NCBI GenBank assembly: GCA_902492895.1
Contig: CABUNG010000014.1
Location: 1 to 57,528, forward strand
DNA from: an uncultured Oscillospiraceae bacterium
GTDB taxonomy: Bacteria; Bacillota; Clostridia; Oscillospirales; Acutalibacteraceae
Reading direction: 5' to 3'
DNA length: 57,528 nucleotides
Shown piece after piece: positions 7,528 to 15,344 of this stretch. A program made the translations under genes and the position numbers. The first letter of the stretch is position 1. Each line of letters opens with the position of its first letter. The notes under the pieces are model-generated. The model did not search any database and had not been told where the DNA came from. It was given only the letters and a program-made list of their open reading frames with translations.

Positions 7528-9225
7528 ATGGATAGTCGGGTATACAGCTATGCCGATCTGATGGAACGCCTCGTCGATCTGTCCGCGCTGACCATACCGC
7601 CCACCGAGGGAGAACAAAGCGGCGCCGTCACCTGCTGCAGCCGCTCCTGCCGGTACGACGAGCAAACCGATACCTACGTTAAATGGAGCGTTAAAAACGA
7701 GCCGGGCGCCATTACCTATGAAGGGATAGACGAACACGGCCGCTATATCCTCATGGAGGAAGACGGCCCCGGCGTGATCTGGCGGTTCTGGACCGTTGCC
7801 CACGGCCAATATGACACGGTCATCCGGGTCTATCTGGACGGGGATGCCGAACCGATCGTGGAAGCGACCCTGCTGGAATTCTTCACGCAGTATCACGACG
7901 ACCTGCCGGTATCCAATTTTCCTCTCCTGCACAACATCAACCAGGCCCGCGGCTCGGTCAGCTATTTTCCGCTGCCGTATCAAAAACATATCCGGGTCAC
8001 GATGGATCGGCCGATCATGTATCAGCTGACCTATTCCCGTTTTCCGGAAGGCAGCCGGCTGCCGGACTATCGGGAGCGCTACCGCAATGAAAACACCATT
8101 ACCGACGCGGCGATGGAACGCCGTCTGGAAAACCGCGGAGCCTACGATGCCGGCCGGAACTGGCAGGACGTGACGGTGACCATCCCATCCGGCGAGACTG
8201 CGGTATTATATGAGAAAACCGGGCCCGGAAACCTGCACGGCCTGCGGTATTATCCGGCTTTTCGTTCGGACGAAGAGGCGGAAACGACTCTGCGGGGACT
8301 GATCCTGCAGATATACTGGGACGGCCGGGCACAGCCGGCCGTGTGGTCGCCCCTCGGGGATTTCTTCGGGACCGCCCCCGGTCTCCATCCGTTCCGGACG
8401 GTTCCGACCGGTATGAGCCGGCTGGAATGCTACAGCGAATGGGTGATGCCCTACGGCGACGGCATGCGGATGGTCCTCGAAAACCGCACCGGGCATCCGC
8501 AGACGGTCCGGTTTGAAGCGGCGTTCGAACCGCTCACGGCCAATCCGGACTCCCGGCTCCGCTTCCATGCCAAATGGCATCCCCGGGAATTCCTCGGCCG
8601 GGACGAGACCCGTTTCCAGCAGGGCGGTGACCGGTATCCTGACTGGCCGCTCCTGCTGGTGGAAAACGCCTGCGGCCGGTTTTGCGGCATGTCGATGCAT
8701 GTTTATAACGATTTCCCCGAACCGAAACAGCAGGCCGCGGCCTGGTGGTACGGGAAATATCATCCCGATTATACCTGCACGGTCTCCTATTTCTGGGGCG
8801 AGGGACGGGAAAAGATCTTCGTGGACGGGGAAAAGCAGCCGAGCACCTTCGGAACCGGGACGGAGGACGACGTCGGGTACGCGTTCAGCGCCGAGCCGCC
8901 GTTTTCCAACTGGGACGGCGCCTTTGCCGCGGCGCCCAATCTGGCCTATACCTGCCGGGGACATATTTCCCACTGCCGGTTCCGGATCGCGGACAATGTG
9001 CCGTTTCAGAACCGGTTTGAAGCGTATTTCGAGAAGTATTCGGACGATATATGGATCGACGGTGTCGATCCGAACGTGCGCGGCTGCTGCTACGCGGACG
9101 TCGTGTGTTATTGGTATCAGCAGGCGGGGACGGACGACGCCTATCCGGCCTATCCGCCGGAGGCGGTGGACGGATTTTACCGGCTGCCGCCGCAACCCCC
9201 TCGAGAGAAAGGAGCCGGACAATGA
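7528..9225 (+). CDS. DUF2961 / GH172 family glycoside hydrolase
   Basis: 565-residue cytoplasmic protein (no signal peptide) of the DUF2961 family, now classed as GH172. Characterised members act on fructofuranose and D-arabinofuranose linkages, such as difructose dianhydride I synthase/hydrolase and D-arabinanases. Family features seen: GPGVIWRFWTVAHG and the following VYLDGD strand (~90-115), the substrate-domain blocks FPLLHNINQARGS and PLGDFFGT, and the hallmark GTGTEDDVGYAF (~445), which includes a conserved acidic pair. The start is ATG 7528, with AGGAGG 11 bases upstream. Its stop overlaps the next start (ATGA at 9222-9225). Together with the GH32 at 26734 it suggests breakdown of fructose-containing oligosaccharides; the exact substrate is inferred, not shown. 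Confidence 0.85.
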   Translation: MDSRVYSYADLMERLVDLSALTIPPTEGEQSGAVTCCSRSCRYDEQTDTYVKWSVKNEPGAITYEGIDEHGRYILMEEDGPGVIWRFWTVAHGQYDTVIRVYLDGDAEPIVEATLLEFFTQYHDDLPVSNFPLLHNINQARGSVSYFPLPYQKHIRVTMDRPIMYQLTYSRFPEGSRLPDYRERYRNENTITDAAMERRLENRGAYDAGRNWQDVTVTIPSGETAVLYEKTGPGNLHGLRYYPAFRSDEEAETTLRGLILQIYWDGRAQPAVWSPLGDFFGTAPGLHPFRTVPTGMSRLECYSEWVMPYGDGMRMVLENRTGHPQTVRFEAAFEPLTANPDSRLRFHAKWHPREFLGRDETRFQQGGDRYPDWPLLLVENACGRFCGMSMHVYNDFPEPKQQAAAWWYGKYHPDYTCTVSYFWGEGREKIFVDGEKQPSTFGTGTEDDVGYAFSAEPPFSNWDGAFAAAPNLAYTCRGHISHCRFRIADNVPFQNRFEAYFEKYSDDIWIDGVDPNVRGCCYADVVCYWYQQAGTDDAYPAYPPEAVDGFYRLPPQPPREKGAGQ

Positions 9226-10523
9226 AAAGACGTGTCCTGACGAGCCTCCTCAGCCTGGCCCTGCTGTGCGGCCTCTTGCTGACGGCTGGGTGCAAGCCCA
9301 AAGACCCCTCCTCCTCGGATACCCCTGTTTCGGGAGAATCCGGGACGGAGACCACCCCTTTTGGATCTGAAACGGAGGGAAGCGGCATGGATCCGAACAC
9401 GACGCTGCCGGGCGGCTCGACCGCTGACGGCAGCACGGACAGCCCGCCTTCGGGCAACGGTACGACCGGACCCACCCTGCCGCCGCTGGATCCGGGCAAG
9501 GAATCCTCCCTGGCCACCGTCAATGTCAAGGACTACGGCGCTAAAGGGGACGGAGCGGCCGACGATACGGCGGCGGTGCAGGCCGCGATCGACAAGGTGT
9601 TTGCGGACGGCGGCGGGTATGTCTATATCCCGGCCGGAACCTACCGCCTGAACGCGGTCAACATCAAAAAGAACGTCTGCCTGTACAGCGACCGCACCTG
9701 GAACCCGGACGACAAGAACAGCAAGGGCGACACGGTGCTGGTGCCGAAAGACGGTTCCGTCTCCTGTGTGGTGAGCATGACGGGGGACGGGCATAACACC
9801 AATCCCGTGCTGATGAACGTCTGCATCGACGGACAAAACCTCGGAAGCGCGGTGGCGGGTGTGGCCTGCCCGGGTATGAGCGCGGTGACCGGCACCTCCA
9901 TGCGGGTGGAAAACGTCCGGATCCTGAACTGTACGGGTATCGGCCTCGACACCTCGTATAACGCGATCACCTCGGTCCGCGGCTGCTTCATCACCGGATG
10001 CGGCACCGGTCTCAAGCTGATGGGCTGGGACCTCTTCATCAACGGCAACGTCATCGCCGGCAATAAAGGCGACGGCGTACAGGTGTCGGGCGGAACGGCG
10101 ATGAATTTCTGCTACAACCAGGTTGCCTGGAACGACAGCTGCGGCGTCCGGTTCGAAGGATTCGGCCGTGTTTCGATGATGGGCAACACCTTCGATTCCA
10201 ACGCCTGCCCGGGCGTGTACTTCAGCGGCTCCTCCAACATGGCGCTGCACGACAATCTCTTTATCCGCAACGGCTGGGCCCCCCGCGCGGGCATGACAAA
10301 CGTGAATGCCCATGTGTCGGTCAATGCCTCGTCGGGGATCAACATCACGGGCAACACCTTCCAAGCGGCTACGGATTTCGATGTCCGCGCACCGCGGTAC
10401 GGCATCATCGGAGACGTGATGACCAACTGCGTCATACAGGGCAACACCTTCTCCGGTGCGGCGACGGATAAGAATATCCATACCAATCCTGATCTCAATT
10501 CCGACTGCGCTATTTCTGAATGA
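9222..10523 (+). CDS. Lipoprotein with parallel beta-helix domain
   Basis: 433 residues. The lipoprotein signal peptide ends in LLTAGC, giving lipid attachment at Cys ~24. It is followed by a Ser/Thr/Pro/Gly-rich tether (~25-95) and the pectate_lyase_3 motif VNVKDYGAKGDGAADDTAA. Further coils include GWDLFINGNVIAGNKGDGV and FDSNACPGVYFSGSS. It is the third beta-helix paralogue in this locus and the only one bound to the outer face of the membrane, so it may bind or process glycan close to the importers. AAAGGAG precedes the start codon, and the ATG overlaps the GH172 stop, showing tight translational coupling. Catalytic function is unproven. Confidence 0.85.
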   Translation: MKRRVLTSLLSLALLCGLLLTAGCKPKDPSSSDTPVSGESGTETTPFGSETEGSGMDPNTTLPGGSTADGSTDSPPSGNGTTGPTLPPLDPGKESSLATVNVKDYGAKGDGAADDTAAVQAAIDKVFADGGGYVYIPAGTYRLNAVNIKKNVCLYSDRTWNPDDKNSKGDTVLVPKDGSVSCVVSMTGDGHNTNPVLMNVCIDGQNLGSAVAGVACPGMSAVTGTSMRVENVRILNCTGIGLDTSYNAITSVRGCFITGCGTGLKLMGWDLFINGNVIAGNKGDGVQVSGGTAMNFCYNQVAWNDSCGVRFEGFGRVSMMGNTFDSNACPGVYFSGSSNMALHDNLFIRNGWAPRAGMTNVNAHVSVNASSGINITGNTFQAATDFDVRAPRYGIIGDVMTNCVIQGNTFSGAATDKNIHTNPDLNSDCAISE

Positions 10524-10548
10524 TAACAGACAGAAAGGATGACAGCAC

Positions 10549-11961
10549 ATGTACAAACGGTTGGCCTGTATGGCGGCGGCCCTGTCGATCGCGGTCCTGA
10601 TCTTCGGCGGATGCGGAGAAGGAACGACGTCCTCGTCGGGCGGCTCCTCCGGGAAGGACGAGGAGACTCCCGTCTCCCTGGATTTCGGAGGGGAAGAGAT
10701 CATCATCGCATATCCTTGGTCCCTGAATTCGCCGGACAGCAGCCCGGCGGCGGAACGGCATTACCAGTACATCCAGGAACTGAATCAGAAGTACCATGTG
10801 ACCATTACGGAAAAGAGCATCAACGGCTCCTATTACAACAACAACATGGTCACGACCGTCCTGTCGGGGAAACCCATGGGGCACATCATGATCGCTTACG
10901 ATCAGTTTGCCGCCGATTATTACAAGGCGGGCATTTTCGCCAATCTCAACGACGCGATGGCGAAAACCGGCATCGATTTCAAAAATGAGGAGTTGTATAA
11001 CCAGCTCGTCACCCGGTTTTGCAATTTCGATGGCAAGCAGGTCGGCTTTTCCAACGGCGTCGAGGTCCAGAAGGATCTCTGGTTCGTCAATCTCCGGATG
11101 CTCCGGGAGGCGAGCATCGATATCTACGACATCGTGAACAAGGGCGAGTGGACCTGGGACAAGGCGGAAGAGCTCGGCAAACGCCTGACCAAGGACACGA
11201 ACGGCGACGGCACGCCCGACATCTACGGCATCGGCGCCAGCTCCGCCCAGGATCTGTCCGGCTCCCTGGCCAGCGCGAACGGCGCCTCGCTGACCCGGCT
11301 GGACGAGAACAACCGCCCCGTGCTCTCCTGGAACGATCCGGCAGCGCTCGAAGCCATCAACCGGATGTACAAGTGGTGCACCACCGACAACATCTGCCGG
11401 CCCACCCCGTCCAATCAGGCCTGGACCCAGGCGGCCACCGATTTCGTCAACGGATCTTATGCCATAATCCAGGGCCCCATCGATTATCTGTCCAACTTCC
11501 AGAGTGCGGCCATGAAGGATGACTTCGGCGTCATCCCGCCGCCCAAAGGCCCCAAGGCGCAGGGAGACTGGTATACGTCGACCGGTACGATCTCCTTCTT
11601 CCAGTTCATCCCGGTCACGTATCAGGACCGGGCGGCGGACCTGATCCAGCTGTACCAGGAGTTTTCCAAAAATCCGGACGGACTGACCAAGGCCGAGGCC
11701 TGGAAAGACAATTATCTCGATCTCGTCCGGGACGACCAGTCCATGGAGTATCTGATGAAACTTGGCTTTGAAGGCCGGCAGCGCCTGAGCCTGACCGGCG
11801 CAGTGGCGGTGAACTGGGGGGATCCGTCTATGGTCGTCGTGTTCGAAAATATGGCGAAGAACACCACCTCCCCCGGCGCGGCCATTCAAGAATACAGCAG
11901 CCAATTCCAGGCACAGATGGACGATAAGTGGAGCGGTATTACCCTGACGGGTATTCAGTAA
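10549..11961 (+). CDS. Sugar ABC transporter substrate-binding lipoprotein
   Basis: 470-residue extracellular solute-binding protein of family 1. The signal peptide ends in IFGGC (lipidated Cys ~20), followed by a Ser/Gly tether. The mature protein begins EEIIIAYPWSLN and contains typical CUT1 features: YYKAGIFANLNDAMAK, GEWTWDKAEELGKRLTKD, and a hinge and C-terminal lobe with NWGDPSMVVVFENMAK. It lies right after the lipoprotein beta-helix gene and has no adjacent permease. The nearest candidate partners are the permease pairs at 18257-20161 and 24847-26710. Ribosome site AGAAAGGATG. The ligand is presumably an oligosaccharide made or released by the neighbouring enzymes. Confidence 0.88.
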   Translation: MYKRLACMAAALSIAVLIFGGCGEGTTSSSGGSSGKDEETPVSLDFGGEEIIIAYPWSLNSPDSSPAAERHYQYIQELNQKYHVTITEKSINGSYYNNNMVTTVLSGKPMGHIMIAYDQFAADYYKAGIFANLNDAMAKTGIDFKNEELYNQLVTRFCNFDGKQVGFSNGVEVQKDLWFVNLRMLREASIDIYDIVNKGEWTWDKAEELGKRLTKDTNGDGTPDIYGIGASSAQDLSGSLASANGASLTRLDENNRPVLSWNDPAALEAINRMYKWCTTDNICRPTPSNQAWTQAATDFVNGSYAIIQGPIDYLSNFQSAAMKDDFGVIPPPKGPKAQGDWYTSTGTISFFQFIPVTYQDRAADLIQLYQEFSKNPDGLTKAEAWKDNYLDLVRDDQSMEYLMKLGFEGRQRLSLTGAVAVNWGDPSMVVVFENMAKNTTSPGAAIQEYSSQFQAQMDDKWSGITLTGIQ

Positions 11962-11983
11962 ATAGAGGGAAAGGATGATTTGG

Positions 11984-12959
11984 ATGAAAAAAGGTCTATG
12001 GAAAAAGACCGGGGCCGTGCTGGTATCCCTGACGCTCCTGGTGGGCGCCGCGGCGCTTCCGGCCAGTGCGGCCGCGCTGTCGGAGAATTTTGAGGAATTC
12101 GGTTCGACTGACGACCTGAGTATGAACTGGTTTGGCTACGGGGATTTCATCACCGACATAACGCTGAGTAAAACCGGCGGCGTCGACGGCTCCAAGGGCC
12201 TCAAGATCGCGGTGGAGTACAGCGACTCGGCCAAAGATAAATGGGGCACCCTGCGGGGTACCTATGCGGACGACATGAGCAGCAAGGTGGCCACGGGCAT
12301 CCGGTTCTGGGCCAAGGCGGATCAGGAAGGCCAGGAGATGCAGGTCATCATGGTCTACAACAACATGAGCTGGAAATACGATGCCACGGTCAAGCTCAGC
12401 AAGACCGGCAAATATTATGAGGTGCCCTTCTCCTCCATGAAGCTCAATTACGGCACCGTCACCGTGCCGAATGGCACCGATCCGCAGTATATCAACGAGT
12501 GGCAGTTCCAATTCCCGCGGAATCTGGAGGTCGGTGAATGTAGTACTCGACGACATCTCCTACATCGGGGACGGCCCGTCGACGGATCCGACCGATCCGC
12601 CCACGCCGCCAGCTTCGAGCACCCCCACCACGGCGAGTACGCCGTCGGGTGGCGATACCACAGCCCCGAATTCGGACCCGGCCACCGGTGACAGCAGCGA
12701 TGCCTCCGACCCCGCTTCCGACGTTTCGGAATCCTCCGAAGCTCCTGTGGGGCCTGCGGATACCACCACGACCACCGCGTCCGGGGAATCGACCGTCTCA
12801 GTTCCGGAGAATGAGGGCGGCGGACTTGGCACCGGCGCCATCGTCGGAATCGTGATCGCGGCCATCGTGGTGCTTGCGGGCGCGGGCGCGGCCGTTTACT
12901 TCTTCGTCATCCGGAAAAAGACCCCGGGAACGCCTGGTGATCCCGGACAGGAGTCGTAA
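11984..12959 (+). pseudogene. Surface protein with jelly-roll module and C-terminal membrane anchor, frameshifted
   Basis: Two frames together encode one secreted protein. The first frame holds a signal peptide (MKKGLWKKTGAVLVSLTLL, cleavage near ASAA) and a carbohydrate-binding-like beta-sandwich (SENFEEFGSTDDLSMNW; GIRFWAKADQEGQ; YYEVPFSSMK). Near 12530-12545 it must shift by one base into the second frame, which continues VVLDDISYIGDG, a Ser/Thr/Pro-rich tether and a transmembrane anchor with a VIRKK stop-transfer (to 12959). Dropping one T near 12541 would restore EVGEVVLDDI. This may be a true mutation, a slippage site or a sequencing error. The start could also be ATG 11975. The anchor closely matches that of the LamG protein at 36997. 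Confidence 0.6.
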
Positions 12960-13009
12960 TAAGCTGGAAAACCGGCTTCGTGATAATCAGAAAGGATGAG
13001 TGGTCAACT

Positions 13010-15124
13010 ATGTTGAAAAAGCCCCTGAGCATACTCTTGACTCTGGCGCTGCTCCTCTCCTGCGTGTGCGTGTTTTCCGCGTCGGCGGACCCCGATCCGT
13101 ATCTCATAGACGACTTTGAAGGATATGCGGATACGGCGGCCCTTCAGGGAACCTGGGCGACTACCAATGGCGGCACGTCCGCGCTCTCGACTGACGGCGG
13201 CAAGGCGTTGTCTTTTGGATACACGGCCTGGAACGATATTTACCGGACGGTTGATTTCAGCACCGCCCCCGCCGATGCGGCCGGTCTCAAGCTGAACATC
13301 AACAGCGCGTCGGCTGTCGATAACGTATCCGTCAAGATGGGGTACAACAACGGCGCCGAATACCGCTTTATGTACACGTTGGACCTGAAGGCCGGGGATA
13401 ACGAGGTCCTGCTGCCGTTTGACGATGCCGGCTGGACCGGAGTTGCCGGATGGGGATCCGTTGGACCCATGAAACCCCTGAGCAGTGTCAAGCAGCTGAT
13501 GATCTCGACCGGCGGCGGTACCAATACCCTGGTGATCGACAATATCGGCTTCCTGAAAGCGTCCGAAGTTTCCGACCCCTACGTCATCGCGAATTTTGAC
13601 GGCTACACGGATAAAGCTGCGCTGGAGGCCGCCTGGACGAGCGCGGATAATTCCTCTCTCGATCTCGACAGTACCACGGCCAAGGCGGGCAAATCCCTGA
13701 AAATCACCTACACCAACTGGGGTAACACCTACATGGAGCGTCTATCCGAAGCCCTTGCAGCCCCGGCCGACGGGGCCGGAATCGGCATGTGGATCAAGAG
13801 TTCGGCCGCCACCTCCAACCTGAAAGTGCGGCTGGTTTATGGCACGTCCGAGCATATCTATTCCACGCCCGTCACCCTGACGGAGGGCGTCAACGAGATC
13901 AAATTGAGCTTTGACGCCGCGCTCTGGACCCGGCAAAGCGGCTGGGGCAGCGCGGACGCCGCCTTCCCGGGAAAAACCGGTATCACCGGCGTGCAGTTTG
14001 AATCGAGCGGCGGCGCGTATATTCTGAACGTGGACGACATCCGTTTCCTCAAAGAATCCGAGCTGGGCGGCGGGGACAATCCGCCTATCGAAGTTCCCGA
14101 AGAGCCGACTCTGCCCACTGATCCCTACAAGCTGGACGATTTCGAGGGCTACGCAAACAGCGCCTCTCTGGGCTATAACAGCCTGTGGGCGAACAACAGC
14201 GGCGGCGAATGCAGCGCGAAGCTGACCCTTGAGACCGGTGCGGGCAATGTCCACGCGGGGACGGCGATGAAAATCGACGCCACTGACAAGGGCTGGATGA
14301 CCATCACCCGCAACAGCGTATCTATTCCGGCCGACGCGACCTCCATGACCTTCTGGGCCAAGACCGAAACCGCGACGAGCCTTAAATTCGAATTCCGCCT
14401 GAACAACAACGATTACAAATATGCACCCGCCGCGCCCATCGCGATCGGGACCGAAGGCGCGCTGTATACCATCTATTTTGAGGACTGCGCCTATCTCCCC
14501 GGCAGCGGCGGCGCCGACAAGGGCTGGATCTTCAACGAAGTCTGTCTTGTCAACGCCATCAACATCATGCGGGACGGCTATGACGCCCTGACCCTCTATA
14601 TCGATGACATCTCCTTCGGCAAGGAAACAAAGCCGATCGATCCGAACGATCCGGTGACCAAGCTCAAGGCCGCGATCGACGAGCTGCCCGAGGCCGACAA
14701 GCTGACGGTGGCGGACATGAAAACCATCAACGCCTTGTATGAAGAATACTCGGCCCTGTCCGCTGACGACAAAAAACGGCTCTCCAACCGCGGAACCCTC
14801 CTCGATGCGAAGGATCTGGCCGACAGCTGGACCGAGATCCTCGGCGACGATCTGGACACGGTCCTGAAGCTGGGCGAGGATATCGCGGCACTGCCCGCCA
14901 CGGTGACGGCGGCGGATAAAGAGGCCGTAGAGGCTCTGTGGAAGACCTATTCCGCGCTGACAGCCGAGCAGAAAGCACTGGTGCCCGGCGGATCCGTCTT
15001 GGAAGCGGCTCATCAGGCTCTTGACGAAAATCCCAAGACCGGCGCGGCCCTGCCGATCGGAGCCGGGATTCTGGCCCTGCTGTCCGCGGGCGCGTTCCTG
15101 ACCTTCCGGAAAAAGAAAGCGTAA
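13010..15124 (+). CDS. Cell-surface protein with three jelly-roll modules and NPKTG-type anchor
   Basis: 704 residues: signal peptide (MLKKPLSILLTLALLLSC..., cleavage near ASA), then three homologous modules of ~150-165 residues, each opening DPYxxxxFxGY and closing VDDIxFxKE-like (~29-190, ~190-350, ~375-540). These resemble carbohydrate-binding beta-sandwiches. Two helical repeats follow (ADKLTVADMKTINALYEEYS and AADKEAVEALWKTYSALT), then NPKTG, a hydrophobic helix and a KKK tail, which is a sortase-type sorting signal. The start at 13010 has AAAGGA 13 bases upstream, a rather long spacing; the GTG at 12980 in frame is less likely because the signal peptide would begin too far in. No sortase gene is in the window. 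The protein probably displays glycan-binding modules on the wall. Confidence 0.78.
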   Translation: MLKKPLSILLTLALLLSCVCVFSASADPDPYLIDDFEGYADTAALQGTWATTNGGTSALSTDGGKALSFGYTAWNDIYRTVDFSTAPADAAGLKLNINSASAVDNVSVKMGYNNGAEYRFMYTLDLKAGDNEVLLPFDDAGWTGVAGWGSVGPMKPLSSVKQLMISTGGGTNTLVIDNIGFLKASEVSDPYVIANFDGYTDKAALEAAWTSADNSSLDLDSTTAKAGKSLKITYTNWGNTYMERLSEALAAPADGAGIGMWIKSSAATSNLKVRLVYGTSEHIYSTPVTLTEGVNEIKLSFDAALWTRQSGWGSADAAFPGKTGITGVQFESSGGAYILNVDDIRFLKESELGGGDNPPIEVPEEPTLPTDPYKLDDFEGYANSASLGYNSLWANNSGGECSAKLTLETGAGNVHAGTAMKIDATDKGWMTITRNSVSIPADATSMTFWAKTETATSLKFEFRLNNNDYKYAPAAPIAIGTEGALYTIYFEDCAYLPGSGGADKGWIFNEVCLVNAINIMRDGYDALTLYIDDISFGKETKPIDPNDPVTKLKAAIDELPEADKLTVADMKTINALYEEYSALSADDKKRLSNRGTLLDAKDLADSWTEILGDDLDTVLKLGEDIAALPATVTAADKEAVEALWKTYSALTAEQKALVPGGSVLEAAHQALDENPKTGAALPIGAGILALLSAGAFLTFRKKKA

Positions 15125-15142
15125 CCCTAAAACGTTGGAGAA

Positions 15143-15170
15143 CCTCCGGGCCGGATTTCCGGCCCGGAGG
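15143..15170 (+). terminator. Strong hairpin after the surface-protein gene
   Basis: A perfect 13-bp stem (CCTCCGGGCCGGA / TCCGGCCCGGAGG) with a two-base loop lies 18 bases past the stop codon. The following tract (CTTCTAAAG) is only weakly T-rich, so termination may be partial. Confidence 0.6.
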
Positions 15171-15218
15171 CTTCTAAAGAATCGCGAATCTGTTTTCATC
15201 GATGGACCGTATGCCGCG

Positions 15219-15250
15219 GTTTAAGAGACCCCGCGCCGGGTCTTTTAAAC
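15219..15250 (+). terminator. Second inverted repeat before the transporter operon
   Basis: GTTTAAGAGACCC and GGGTCTTTTAAAC form a 13-bp stem (one G-U pair) around a CGCGCC loop. It has A/T tracts within both arms and lies in the 220-base gap between 15125 and 15344. It could be a bidirectional terminator or a leader element of the downstream operon. No clear promoter hexamers were found in the gap. Confidence 0.4.
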
Positions 15251-15344
15251 GGAGGCATGCGCTGACCGGCCGATTCATTGCGGTGCGGCTGCAGACAAAT
15301 TCCGACAGAAACCTGATTATACGTGAAAAGAAAGGCGTGTTGGC

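Noticed and set aside
5234..10523. GH91 inulin fructotransferase identity for the beta-helix proteins
   Set aside because: GH91 enzymes share the fold and would fit the fructan idea, but the start motifs here are of the pectate_lyase_3 type and I see no GH91-specific block.
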